Part shown: positions 47,965 to 57,807 of the stretch, piece after piece | How the letters are laid out: the number at the start of each line of letters is the position of its first letter | How positions within the stretch are numbered: the stretch's first letter is position 1 | Assembly: GCF_032854445.1 (NCBI RefSeq) | Contig: NC_088306.1 | Coordinates: 13,389,386-13,453,385 of the forward strand | Length of the DNA: 64,000 nt | Reading direction: 5' to 3' | DNA from: Liolophura sinensis | Lineage: Eukaryota; Mollusca; Polyplacophora; Chitonida; Chitonidae | Notes under the pieces: model-generated | Seen by the model: the letters and a program-made list of their open reading frames with translations, nothing else | The model's database searches: none | Told to the model about the DNA's origin: nothing | Translations under genes and position numbers: made by a program

Positions 47965-48062
47965 TGATGAATAAAATCTGCTGGCAAAATTTACTACAAA
48001 GTCAAAGACTAGAAAAATGACACAACTTACTCAAAATCCTTTCAATTCCAATTCCAATTCAT

Positions 48063-48083
48063 TTCCCGGAAAAGACCCCAAAT
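48063..48083 (-). other. Primer-binding site region of the LTR element
   Basis: On the - strand atttggggtcttttccggg directly follows the 5' LTR end. The TTTGGGG start suits a tRNA primer site; which tRNA is not determined. Confidence 0.55.
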
Positions 48084-48833
48084 TGTTACAACCCAAACTG
48101 TCTGTATTATAAAGAAATGGCTTCTTCGAAATACACGACAGTTTAGCCGTACAAAAAAGTAACCAAAACCAGCAGATTTTATTTTACAACAATTTATTAG
48201 CTTTAACAAGAACAGATAATAACACTTATACAAATACTAAAGTACTTAAGTCTAACAAGAAACGATAGCAATATGTGTACAAATACTAAAGTACTTACGT
48301 TGTCAAGTCCAAACGGACGCATATATTCCACAATATATACCACACAGGCATAAATGCACAGAGGTAAATTCACAAAAGGGAAAATCAACAGTATAACTGA
48401 GTGTATGACGAAATCTACACAAAATTCCACAGACAGGGTCCGTGTACTAATAAGCACTGTGTACACAACAGCACGAATCAAATATACAAGTTCGGACTGA
48501 ACAAGTGCTCGGTGGAGATATAACAAAGCCAGGGGCTATAAAGACACCAAAATTCAGCACAAAAGGCCTACTAAAGTAATACACAGCTAAAGCATCCAAA
48601 ACTCTCAATAATTCTCCGTTCTCTCCTTTTGACCTGCTTTCATAGGTCTTATATAGCCTGGTGGAATTGTCTAGAATAAGAAAATTCCTGAACACTTGAT
48701 GTAAACAAACAGGTACCGAACTGAGCGCATTCTGGAATATTCTAAGGTAGAGGCAGACAGCAGGCGCTGAACTCAGCGTATGTAAACGATGGCAAGCTAA
48801 ATTTAGAAAATGACGGCAGTCGTGCACATAACA
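48084..48833 (-). repeat. 5' LTR (750 bp)
   Basis: Runs TGTTAC…CATAACA on the + strand. It differs from the other LTR at roughly 22 positions by eye once the SINE in the latter is ignored, about 3%. Confidence 0.9.
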
Positions 48834-51240
48834 GAGCAGACTGTGTCAAGTACCTTGTGTTTTCTATATACAAATGCTCTTGTCTTTCTACATGTAGATA
48901 CGGACATTAGGTTTGTCTTCGACTTAGAAGAAAAACAATTTCTGGGTCAGTTAGACATCTTGTGGGCTACCAAACGGCACATAACTTATAGCCAAAAGTT
49001 TAATGTAGTAATGACCAGTGGGGATAGAACCTAGTACAGTGTAGCTGATTTCAATAAGCAAAGAGACCAAGCAAAAATCCAAAAGTGGAAAAATTGTTCC
49101 AATGCTCATGGAAAGAGGCTAATTCTACGTATTTAGAGAAGAGAAATAATAGGTGTAGCGACGTTTTAAACATGGATCACGTCATAAACGCGTTGCTTGC
49201 AACGGCTCTTCTTCCTTGGAAACGAGAAAGATTTGCAATTTTTCAACACTTGCCGATGCCTTACCTAATTCCGCATCTGGGTGGGTCAGGGATCAATTGT
49301 ATATTTTAGAGCAGACTGTATCAAGTACCTTTTTGTTTTTTATATACAAATGCTGTTGTTTTTCTACATGTAGACATAGACATTGAGTTTGTCTTGGACT
49401 TAGAAGAAAAACAATTTCTGGGTCAGTTAAATGGCCTTGATCTGCAGATTTGACATCTTGTGGGCTACCAAACGGCAAATAATTTATAGCCAAAAGTTTA
49501 ATGTAGTAATGACCAGCGGGGATAGAACGTAGTACAGTGTAGCTGATTTTAATAAGCAAAGAGACCAGGCAAAAACCAAAAGTAAAAAAATTGTTCCAAT
49601 GCTCTTAAAAAAGAGAATAATCGGACGTATTTTGTGACAAAAAGTCAAACGATTCAAACCGCACTGCTCTCCAACGAACTCTTTTAGCCGTAGCGACGTT
49701 TAAAACTTGATTGACGTCATAAACTCGTGTTTAGCAACGGCTCTGGACCTTGGAAACAAGAAAGATTTGAAATTATTCAGTACTGCCCGATGCCTTACCT
49801 AATTCCGCATATTTTGGCACCTCATTGATGTGGGTTAGTGTTCAATTGTAAATTTTAGAGCAGACCATATTGAGTACGTTGTATTTTCTATACACAAATG
49901 CTGTTGTTTGTCTACATGTATATACGCACATTAGGTTTGTCTTGGACTTAAAAGAAAAGCAATTTCTGGGTTAGTTAGATGGGCTTGACAAGAAGATTTG
50001 ACATCTTTTGGGCTACCAAACGGCACATAACTTATGGCCAAAAGTTTATTGTAGTAATGACCAGTGGCGATGGTACATAGTACGGTCTAGTTCATTTCAA
50101 TAAGCAAAGAGACCAGGCTAAAATCCAAAAGTGGAAAAATTGTTCCAATGCTCATAGAAAAAAGCTTATTTGACGTATTTTTAGAAGATAAATCGACAGG
50201 ATTAAACTTCATTGCTCCCCGACTAATACTTTTAGCTGTTGCGACGTTTAAAACATGATTGACTTCATAATCACTTGAAGGGCAACGGCTCTTCTTCCTT
50301 GGAAACAAAACAGATTTGCAATTTTTCAACATTGCCAAATTCTGCATATTTTGGCACTTCATTGTTGTAGGTCAGGAATCAATTGTATATTTTAGAGCAG
50401 ACTGTATCAAGTACCTTGTGTTTTCTATATACAAATGCTGTTGTTTTCCAACATGTAGACATAGACCTTGGAATTGTGTTGGACTTAGAAGAAAAACTAT
50501 TTCTGGGTCAGTTAAATGGACTTGATCTGCAGATTTGACATCTTGTGGGCTACCAAACGGCACATAATTTATAGCCAAAAGTTCAATATAGTAATGAACA
50601 GTGGCGATGGTACATAGTACACTCTAGTATATTTCAATAAGCAAAGAGACCAGGCAAAAATCCAAAAGTGCACAAATTGTTCTAATGCTTTTGGAAAGAG
50701 CTTAATTCGACGTATTGTGTAAAGAAAAATCGAAGGGTTCAAACAGCATTGCTCTCCATCCAATACTTTTATCTGTAGCGACGTTTAAAACATGGTCAAC
50801 GTCATAAACTCGTGCCTAGCAACGGCTCTTCCTCCGTGGAAACGAGAAAGATTTGCAATTTTTCAACACTTGCCGATGCCTTACCTAATTCCGCATCTTT
50901 TGGCACCTGATTGATGTGGGTCAGTGTTCAATTGTGTAATTTAGAGCAGACTGTATCAAGTACCTTGTGTTTTCTATATACAAATGTTTTTGTTTTTCTA
51001 CATGTAGATAAAGACATTGGTTTTTTCTATGACTTAGAAGTAAAACAATTGCTGGGTCAGTTGAATGGCTCGGCTTAAAGATTTGATATCTTGTGGGCTA
51101 CCAAACGGCATATAACTGATAGGGAACAGTTTAATATAGTAATGACCATTGGCGATGGTACATACTACAGTGTAGCTGATTTTAATAAGCAAAGAAACCA
51201 GGCAAAAATCCAAAAGTGGAAAAATTGTTCCAATGCTCAT
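48834..51240 (-). repeat. Satellite array, right (-) arm, second part
   Basis: Continues the interrupted unit (gagcagactgtgtcaagtac…) for about four more copies. It ends inside a unit at about 51240, where the virus-like element begins. Confidence 0.9.
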
Positions 51241-52416
51241 TGAAGGAGGATAATAGCAGCAGGGGGTGCCAGCATACCACTCCGGTGAGGCCGTTGAAGC
51301 TCCTATAGGTATTTTCGGGGCATGATTATAGATATTCAATCCCCCAGGTCTGGTGGGCTAAAAAACAATGCATCTGGCCTGTCCAAAACTAGACAGCCAG
51401 AGGGGCGCCCCCCCCCCCCCCCTTGGGCGCCCCCTTAGCCAAGGCATACACGTTTGTTTACCTTTTAGACATACCCATCCGCAGTAGTATACACACTATA
51501 GGTTCTGGCACACCCTCCCCTGGGGCCCTCCCCAGAACAAATAGAGGCTCCCAGCCCCCATTTCGTGTCTAAGATGTAAACATATAGCCCCCACCCTCAG
51601 CCGGCCTGGGACATGTGTATATAGGTTTATTTACAAGTTTACAAGTCTAGTCTACATACAGACATTGATATGAGGCGACCTAGTTGGCATTTAACAGATA
51701 CGTCGTATGGCCTACATGTAAACCGGAAGTGTTGCACAACAGGGTGATTTAGCTGATTTTCTTCCCAGGATAGGGTTTAAACTACGGGTTTTCATGAAAA
51801 ATAAATGTGGCAGTCTTTTTCAGCGTGTCTTGTTTGATAAGATCCAGTATTTTTTGGGAGGATTGGAGATATTGTGTTTATGCGGGAAAGTCCTTCCAAA
51901 TTAGCCCATGTTTTGTGGGTCTGGGATATAGCTCAATGGGCTGACAGAGGTGTGAATGGCGCTGTATGTAAGGGGTGTATTCATATACTGCGTATATAAG
52001 GGGATGTTTGCTAGCTCAAATCCGGATTTGGTCTCTTATATATGTAGTATATTAATACATTACCTGCATATAACGTCGGGCTCTACGCACTTCTAAGGAA
52101 TCTCTGCAACTTTCGACAGTTTCGGAGGCAGACAGACCTTACCAAGGGGTGTTGTAGATGACCCATTGGTGTCGGGATGTGTCAGCGCCAATTAACCCTC
52201 CTAACGGCGTGTCGCTAGCGCAAAAAATCCGGAGTACGCCGTTAGGGTGGTGATTAATTGGTAACAGGTTGAGCTATAAACCAGGCCTTTTGCTTTTTTG
52301 GACCATGGTTCGAGCCCCACACTAGGCAGATTTTTTTTACCCCTGGGGTTCTCGAGACATAGCAGAGGTCTGCTCGGATTCCAAAACAAGTTCCCCCTGG
52401 GCTCATCCCCAGAACA
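51241..52416. other. Non-coding left end of the virus-like element
   Basis: Contains a C-run of about 18 flanked by mirror GGGGCGC/GCGCCC words (51402-51435), C/T-rich stretches, and a perfect 10-bp stem ctaacggcgt/acgccgttag (52201-52245) just beyond the 3' end of the first - strand gene. A B-box-like ggttcgagcccc at 52305-52316 precedes a T8 run. No coding sequence was seen. Confidence 0.5.
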
Positions 52417-53091
52417 TCATTCGGAAAGGGCGTTTTTCAGTTCTTGCCTGGCTAGTTTTCGGCCGTGATCTATAAGCTGTTTTTTCGTGCTTTCATCGAT
52501 CTCTACGGCGTTGAACACCTTACGAGACTTAGCGCGTATCTCCTGCTTCAGATCAGAATAGTTCTTGAGCTCCTGGACGATTTGTCTGAACTCTACGTCC
52601 GAAATAACACCATCAAATAATGCCGTAGATACCTGCGTACGGATGCTGTTAAGTTTGGCCTCAGCCAACAGCCATATATCCTTATGTTTCTTGGCCTTTG
52701 CGTGAAGTCGGCGGCTAACGAATTTTCCTGCGGCATTTAAGACACCGCAAGCTATGGCCACAGCTTCCATGGCCAAGACAGCAGGGGCTGCAATTATTGT
52801 TGTGAGTAGTCTCACACCTGCAACCCCTAGTCCAAAACAGGCCGTGAGCATGGCCGAATCAAGGGCCTCGGCGGCTAAGACACCGCGCCGGTACTTTTTG
52901 TACAAGGCTCGACGGAGATCTCGCTCAGATTCAAGCTGATTGTCGACGCTGATATATTGCAGACGATGGGCGTGCGCCACGCTCTCCGGCGGCGCGGTCG
53001 GGGTCAAGGGGTGGTCATCCATGATCGTCGGCGCCGCGCCCTCCGGCGGGAAGGGGTCTTCATCCATGATTGTCTGGTACAGTCGTCCCAT
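52417..53091 (-). CDS. Helical hydrophobic-core protein, copy A
   Basis: About 225 residues from the ATG at 53091 (the frame is open further up but begins with TTG). Acidic, Pro-rich N-terminus; a charged helix (ERDLRRALYKKYRRG); two adjoining hydrophobic helices rich in Ala and Gly; a basic turn (RRLHAKAKKHKD); and a long charged helical C-terminus. Two hydrophobic helices next to a basic patch suggest membrane association. I recognise it as a recurring gene of these elements, function unknown. The second copy is at 56254-56970. Unlike most of its neighbours it is intact. Confidence 0.7.
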   Translation of the reverse strand: MGRLYQTIMDEDPFPPEGAAPTIMDDHPLTPTAPPESVAHAHRLQYISVDNQLESERDLRRALYKKYRRGVLAAEALDSAMLTACFGLGVAGVRLLTTIIAAPAVLAMEAVAIACGVLNAAGKFVSRRLHAKAKKHKDIWLLAEAKLNSIRTQVSTALFDGVISDVEFRQIVQELKNYSDLKQEIRAKSRKVFNAVEIDESTKKQLIDHGRKLARQELKNALSE

Positions 53092-53101
53092 ATTGTCCGT
53101 C

Positions 53102-53623
53102 CTACGAATCAATAACGTCGGTCAACTCTAAATTGTCCTCGGGATTACTAACACGAAGACGGCGAAGTCTTATACCGGACTCTAAATAGATTTCATTGAG
53201 ATTGAATATGCCCCCTGGGAAGACTCGTATATCTTCGACAGAGCTCTGGATGACTGGGTCGCCCTGGGTTGGTAATTTGATCATAAGTCTGAGCTCCTTT
53301 CCATCGTGCTTTGCAGGCCACTTTAGTTTCAACTCGGTAATTATGGAGGAATGGTGCTGAGAGGCCGTGCCAAGTATGATGTTTAAGATAAGTATAGATC
53401 CGGAGTTTATTCGTAGTGTGGCCTCAAACTCGGTTTGCGCGTCAAGACGCACGGCCTCTACACCCGGCGGCGCAGTTAGTGTGAAGTAACCTCCTCCTTC
53501 CAAAGCCACAAGCCAGGCGCTGGTTGGTACGTACGACACAAAAGAGTTTCCGGAGTTGAAAACTTTTTTCACATCCGTCCCGGTGGTCTGGACCAACATC
53601 AGGGTCACCTTCACATCTATCAA
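53102..53623 (-). CDS. Predicted beta-rich protein, copy A
   Basis: About 173 codons, alternating hydrophobic and polar residues in a beta-strand pattern, no transmembrane segment. The frame starts with TTG; there is no ATG at the N-terminus, and the first in-frame ATG is a few codons in. The stop lies 10 bp before the next gene's ATG. Paralogous to 56981-57502. A small virion protein is possible, but function is not known. Confidence 0.6.
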   Translation of the reverse strand: MIDVKVTLMLVQTTGTDVKKVFNSGNSFVSYVPTSAWLVALEGGGYFTLTAPPGVEAVRLDAQTEFEATLRINSGSILILNIILGTASQHHSSIITELKLKWPAKHDGKELRLMIKLPTQGDPVIQSSVEDIRVFPGGIFNLNEIYLESGIRLRRLRVSNPEDNLELTDVIDS

Positions 53624-53639
53624 GCAATCGGGGTCGCGA

Positions 53640-53840
53640 GCTCTGGCAAGAACAAAGCCGTCTTCAAAGCAAATTAATGAGAGTTTTTGTTCTTTTCATT
53701 CACCTCAGACGGCGACCTGCGCTCTTGCTCTGCAGTGAATGAGGCACCGTGAAGGGAAGCAAACGTGGCAGGTTTTGCTTGCCCAAGTCGCTTAAAGATA
53801 GGCACGCAGACCTGGGACCGGCTGCGTCCACCATACTCAT
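53640..53840 (-). pseudogene. Short gene Y, copy A, with internal deletion
   Basis: Starts at 53840 or 53834 (ATG AGT ATG). Compared with the copy at 57503-57805 it lacks about 90 bp after the first 16-18 codons (57660-57750 in the other copy) and is thrown out of frame. Its start overlaps the stop of the upstream gene (TGA at 53839-53837). Confidence 0.65.
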
Positions 53841-54456
53841 TGTATTTCTAGGGTAGCACTGAGGTACCCTACATTCATATACTCGCCGTCTTTATCTAAA
53901 ACCGCCATGGTCAAGTGCGTTATATAGTCGGCGCGCAAGGCTTTGTACTGTGGGTTGGGAAATGAAGCCTTGATAGCTTTAAGTAGTGTGGAACCGCCAC
54001 CGAAGTCTGAGGTTATTCTCACGTTTTCTGAGGTGCTCAGTTCATCTAAATGCACGAAGACTTCTTTGTGTGCGACCAAGTTAGGTAGCTTATCACCTTC
54101 CGCAGTCTCCCCTATGTGCATAATCTCGTCGGGGAACCCTAAGATTGGGGCAAGCTCTTGGAGCAATATGTAGGCATTGCTAGGGAGGGTAAAGACTAGG
54201 CGGCCCGTAGCTTCATTCATTCTAAGAGAAGCCCCATGAGGGCGGAATATATCCTTGTCCAGACATTGTAGTAGCCCGTCGGCACTCCAACACGTTTGGT
54301 ATTAAGCAAGAAGCCCACTCCGGAGGGGATATTCACCCAGGCTGGGTAGAATGTTATCTCGCGAAGGGCGGTTTTAAAACGACCGTCGAGGTTGTTAAGG
54401 GCATGAGGCAGCGTGTGCTGTGCCCCATTTAGAATGTCAGTCAATGTGATGAACAT
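53837..54456 (-). pseudogene. Gene X, copy A, frameshifted
   Basis: ATG at 54456. The first 70 codons match the gene at 58638-59297; a frameshift near 54230-54240 moves the reading into 54220-53837, which carries the remaining part to the shared C-terminal ATLEIQ. It also lacks the stretch with the Cys-containing insertion present in the other copy. A capsid-associated protein is conceivable; this is inference. Confidence 0.7.
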
Positions 54457-54473
54457 CTTACGGAATAGCCACG

Positions 54474-55739
54474 ATGAACAGTGAGGCTTACAGATTCAAT
54501 AGAGAGGCCACTTACAAGGCCGGGGCATTTCATAGTATCCAAACCCACGCAGAGCAGCTCACGCGCTTTGACATCTACATCGATGAAAAGAAGGCCTTTT
54601 CAGTCCAGTTCACAAATGTGTTGGTCAAGTACCGGCTGCCACTGATAACCAGCAATTCCATTGTTCAGGCCTGGGACACCAATCCTATGCAATTCTGGCA
54701 GAACCAAGTGAACTTCGCGGTCTGGTGCGCAACCATGGGCTGTGGAGTATCTGCAAATGTCCATCTCGCCCCCGACCAACGAATAAGGGCCCTGTACACG
54801 TTCCATGTTTATTACCCAGTTAGGCGGATCTTGGAAGAGATACAGGCTCCCCTGCCGCAAGACAGAGCGTGGGCGACATTCGACAACCCCTACGACAAGA
54901 GGGCCTATAAGAGGATTTGTAGGGAGTTCCACGTAGATACGCACACAGACTGGAGGCGCAGAGGGGTGAATCACGGCCTCGGAGTGGCATATTACTATGT
55001 CACGAGAACGGGCTACCGCCAAATTGGCGATGGGACCTTCGATCCGAGCAGGATGTCGTTCTCTAGAAAGCCTACAGCGCTCCACGTTGACTACATCGAG
55101 CAGGAAGCCGAGGAGGCTTGGGCGTCGTTCATTGTCGATAAATCCCAAGGATTCACGCAGCCGGGCGTAGAGCGCCTAAACGATTCCATCCGGACATACG
55201 TGTGAGCTATTTTAGGCGCCCAAGCGCAAACAAGGGCGCGTATTCTAGGCACGGGCACAGCCTTCGACGCGCAAAAACAGTTTGCCGCGAACGTTGAAGA
55301 CGCTATTTCCTCTTCCATCGACCTTCCGTCTGCTATCAAACGCTACCAGGACGTGCTACAGTATGCCGGGAGCGCTGTAGACTTTGTGTATCGCATAGGC
55401 CTATATATGGCCCCCAGCGACATGCTTCTGCAGATCGGCCATGTGGCGAACTACAACAACAAAATCGTCGTGGCCACAGAGGGCCAGAAGCTAGGCGGCA
55501 ATGAGGGTGTGAACGCTAAAGTGCCGCCCAATTTGCACAAACGCGCACCTGACCACGGGATGGTAAAGCCACAAGAAAGCGTCCCACCTCCCACCGCGGG
55601 CGTTCAACATGTTGCCGCGCGCCGCAAAGCGGCTAAAGAATCCCTATTTCCAGACCAAAAGAATCACGATGCGGAGAAGATAGCTATCGTCGTCGCTGGG
55701 GTTGGTATCGGCTTACTGCTGTTGTGGGCTATGCGTTAA
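54474..55739 (+). pseudogene. Plus-strand gene Z, copy A, with in-frame TGA
   Basis: ATG at 54474, 17 bp from the divergent ATG at 54456. The frame runs 243 codons to TGA 55203-55205 and stays open in the same frame for 178 more codons to TAA 55737-55739. The N-terminal domain is rich in Trp, Tyr and Cys (MQFWQNQVNF, CATMGCGVS). After the TGA come a helical stretch, a Pro-rich linker and a C-terminal transmembrane helix (GVGIGLLLLWAMR). The second copy at 59308-60530 has TGA at the same place. Function unknown; a membrane-anchored virion component would fit the layout. Confidence 0.75.
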
Positions 55740-56325
55740 ATACTTACGAACAGCTAGGAGCAATAAGCCACCTAATGCGACGACTAGAGCCCAGACATTA
55801 TCGGCCAGCCACCCAGCCCTTTTCCGAGAAGGTTCGGTAGCCAGGACACGATACTGCCAATAATACCCGGAATCGCAGTGGCAGCCTTCCCAGCCAGCTT
55901 GCCAAGGGGGCGCGCCAGGGACTGGAGATGCTTTTTTACCCATTCTTTAAGACCACGCCCGTTGGATGAAGGTGGCGTTGGCTGGAAGCTCCCGCTGGAC
56001 CCGCCAGTCAGCGCCAACTTTATCGCTAGCCCCATTGTCGAGATCGCCATCCCAATTGCTGTGAGAATGGAGACCACGGTTATTCCCTGCTCCCGGAAGA
56101 GGGTGCGAACGCGCTCGGCCAGAGTGCTATCCTTGTGTAGGATGCAATCGATCGTCTGCTTGATGCAGCGTATTTGGGGCTGCTTCACGCCGGGCCACCC
56201 TCTTGTCCTCGAGATTCCTTATCCGGTCTGCGATCCGACGACGGGAGAATTCATCAAGACCCCCTCCAGCTTCTGTTTTTGTTTTGCGATGTCCGTATCG
56301 AGACTTGACAGCTTGGCGAGGTTTT
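55713..56325 (-). pseudogene. Gene W (hydrophobic Gly/Ala-rich protein), copy A, truncated
   Basis: Tail-to-tail with gene Z, overlapping it by 27 bp. Contains LREQ-type helices, a hydrophobic segment (VSILTAIGMAISTMGLAIKL), a Gly/Ser/Pro linker, an amphipathic Ala/Gly-rich part and a C-terminal hydrophobic helix (ALVVALGGLLLLAV), spread over two frames (frameshift near 55805). Upstream it is damaged by small deletions near 56190-56230 and cut off at the duplication junction at about 56325. Confidence 0.7.
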
Positions 56326-56970
56326 TTTCAGCTCTTGCCGAGCTAGTTTTCGGCCGCGATCTATAAGCTGTTTTTTCGTGCTTTCATCGATCTCTACGGC
56401 GTTGAACACCTTACGAGACTTAGCGCGTATCTCCTGCTTCAGATCAGAGTAGTTCTTGAGCTCCTGAACGACTTGCCTGTACTCTACGTCCGAAATAACA
56501 CCATCAGATAATGCCGTAGATACCTGCGTACGGATGCTGTTAAGTTTGGCCTCAGCCAACAGCCATTTATCCTTATGTTTCTTGGCCTTTGCGTGAAGTC
56601 GGCGGCTAACGAATTTTCCTGCGGCATTTAAGACACCGCAAGCTATGGCCACAGCTTCCATAGCCAAGACAGCAGGGGCTGCAATTATTGTTGTGAGTAG
56701 TCCCACACCTGCAACCCCTAGTCCAAAACAGGCCGTGAGCATGGCCGAATCAAGGACCTCGGCGGCTAAGACACCGCGCCGGTACTTTTTGTACAAGGCT
56801 CGACGGAGATCTCGCTCAGATTCAAGCTGCCTCTGTATTTCACTGATATACTGCAGGCGATGGGCGTACGCCACGCCCTCCGGGGGGTTTTCAACCATCG
56901 GCGCGGTGGGGGTCAAGGGGTGGTCATCCGTCGGCTCTTCATCCGGGATCATCGGGTACAGTCGCCCCAT
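56254..56970 (-). CDS. Helical hydrophobic-core protein, copy B, with foreign C-terminus
   Basis: ATG at 56970. Residues up to …RQELKK match copy A at 52417-53091. The last 22 or so residues (after 56327) come from reading the truncated gene W of copy A in another frame, because the tandem-duplication junction falls here. Same hydrophobic helices and basic patch as copy A. Confidence 0.7.
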   Translation of the reverse strand: MGRLYPMIPDEEPTDDHPLTPTAPMVENPPEGVAYAHRLQYISEIQRQLESERDLRRALYKKYRRGVLAAEVLDSAMLTACFGLGVAGVGLLTTIIAAPAVLAMEAVAIACGVLNAAGKFVSRRLHAKAKKHKDKWLLAEAKLNSIRTQVSTALSDGVISDVEYRQVVQELKNYSDLKQEIRAKSRKVFNAVEIDESTKKQLIDRGRKLARQELKKTSPSCQVSIRTSQNKNRSWRGS

Positions 56971-56980
56971 ATTGTCTATC

Positions 56981-57502
56981 CTACGAATCAATAACGTCGG
57001 TTAGCTCTAACTTGTCATCGGGGCTACTAACAAGAAAGTGGCGAAGGCCTATACCGCACTCTAAATTGATTGCATCGAGATTTACAACGCCCCCTATGAC
57101 GACTCGTATATCCTGGAGAAAGCTCCGGATGATTGGGTCGCCCTGGGCCTGTAATTTAATCATCAGTCTGAGATCTTTTGTATCGTGCGCAGCAGGCCAC
57201 TTTATTTTAACCCCGGTAATCAAAATGCAACGGCGTTGTTCGGCCGCGCCAAGTATGAGGTTGAAGATAAGTATAGATCCAGGGGTTAGTAGTAGTGAGC
57301 CTTTAAAATCGGTTTGTGCGGTAAGACGCACGGTCTCTACACCAGGCGCCACAGATAGTGTGAAGTAACCTCTTCCACCCAAAACTATATGACACTCGCT
57401 GGCTGGTACCCACGACACGAAAGAGGATCCGGAGTTGAAAACTTTTTTCACCAGGGCCCTAGCGGCCTGGACCGTCATCGGGATCACCTTCACATTTATC
57501 AA
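56981..57502 (-). CDS. Predicted beta-rich protein, copy B
   Basis: 173 codons, same pattern as 53102-53623. It also starts at TTG rather than ATG; the first in-frame ATG is codon 9. It overlaps or abuts gene Y (stop at 57503) and ends 10 bp before the next ATG. Confidence 0.6.
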   Translation of the reverse strand: MINVKVIPMTVQAARALVKKVFNSGSSFVSWVPASECHIVLGGRGYFTLSVAPGVETVRLTAQTDFKGSLLLTPGSILIFNLILGAAEQRRCILITGVKIKWPAAHDTKDLRLMIKLQAQGDPIIRSFLQDIRVVIGGVVNLDAINLECGIGLRHFLVSSPDDKLELTDVIDS

Positions 57503-57805
57503 TCAATCGGGGTCGCGAGCTCTGGCAAGAACAAAGCCGTCTTCAAAGCGAATTAAAGAGAGTTTTTGTTCTTCAATTACCTCAGACGGTGACCTGCGAT
57601 CTTGCTCTACAGACGATGAGACATCTTGAAGGGAAGCAAACGTGGCAGGTTCTGCTTGCCCCGGAATCTTTTTGCGGATGTAATTGCCACTTTTAAACCC
57701 GAAGGCGTAGATTTTACCTTCCTGACCTTGAAGTTCGAACTTCGACACATCAGCCAAGTCGCTTAAAGACAGGCACGCAGACCTGTGACCGGCTGCGTCC
57801 ACCAT
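57503..57805 (-). CDS. Short gene Y, copy B (100 codons)
   Basis: ATG at 57805, two bases after the stop of the upstream gene. The first 50 residues (CLSLSDLADVSKFEL, then IYAFGFKSGNYIRKK) are close to the N-terminus of the upstream protein; the rest is polar. Function unknown. The full-length form is seen only in this copy. Confidence 0.6.
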   Translation of the reverse strand: MVDAAGHRSACLSLSDLADVSKFELQGQEGKIYAFGFKSGNYIRKKIPGQAEPATFASLQDVSSSVEQDRRSPSEVIEEQKLSLIRFEDGFVLARARDPD

Positions 57806-57807
57806 AC

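Larger units (their letters stand above)
41969..48833 (-). mobile_element. Gmr1-type (Ty3/gypsy-like) LTR retrotransposon, defective
   Basis: A complete but decayed element reading right to left: 5' LTR 48084-48833, primer-binding site, gag, protease, integrase, reverse transcriptase, RNase H, polypurine tract, 3' LTR 41969-43000. The LTR ends are TGTTA…TAACA. Integrase before reverse transcriptase is the order of Ty1/copia, yet the domain sequences are Ty3/gypsy-like; this combination defines the Gmr1 group. The element sits in a satellite unit, with gagcag on both sides (an extra ag precedes the left LTR), a plausible short target duplication. Stops, frameshifts, deletions and altered catalytic residues make it inactive. 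Two SINEs have jumped into it. Confidence 0.85.

Noticed and set aside
54600-55148. 182-codon antisense frame inside gene Z
   Set aside because: The + strand frame has the coherent domain pattern and continues past the TGA; the antisense frame is a GC-rich shadow.
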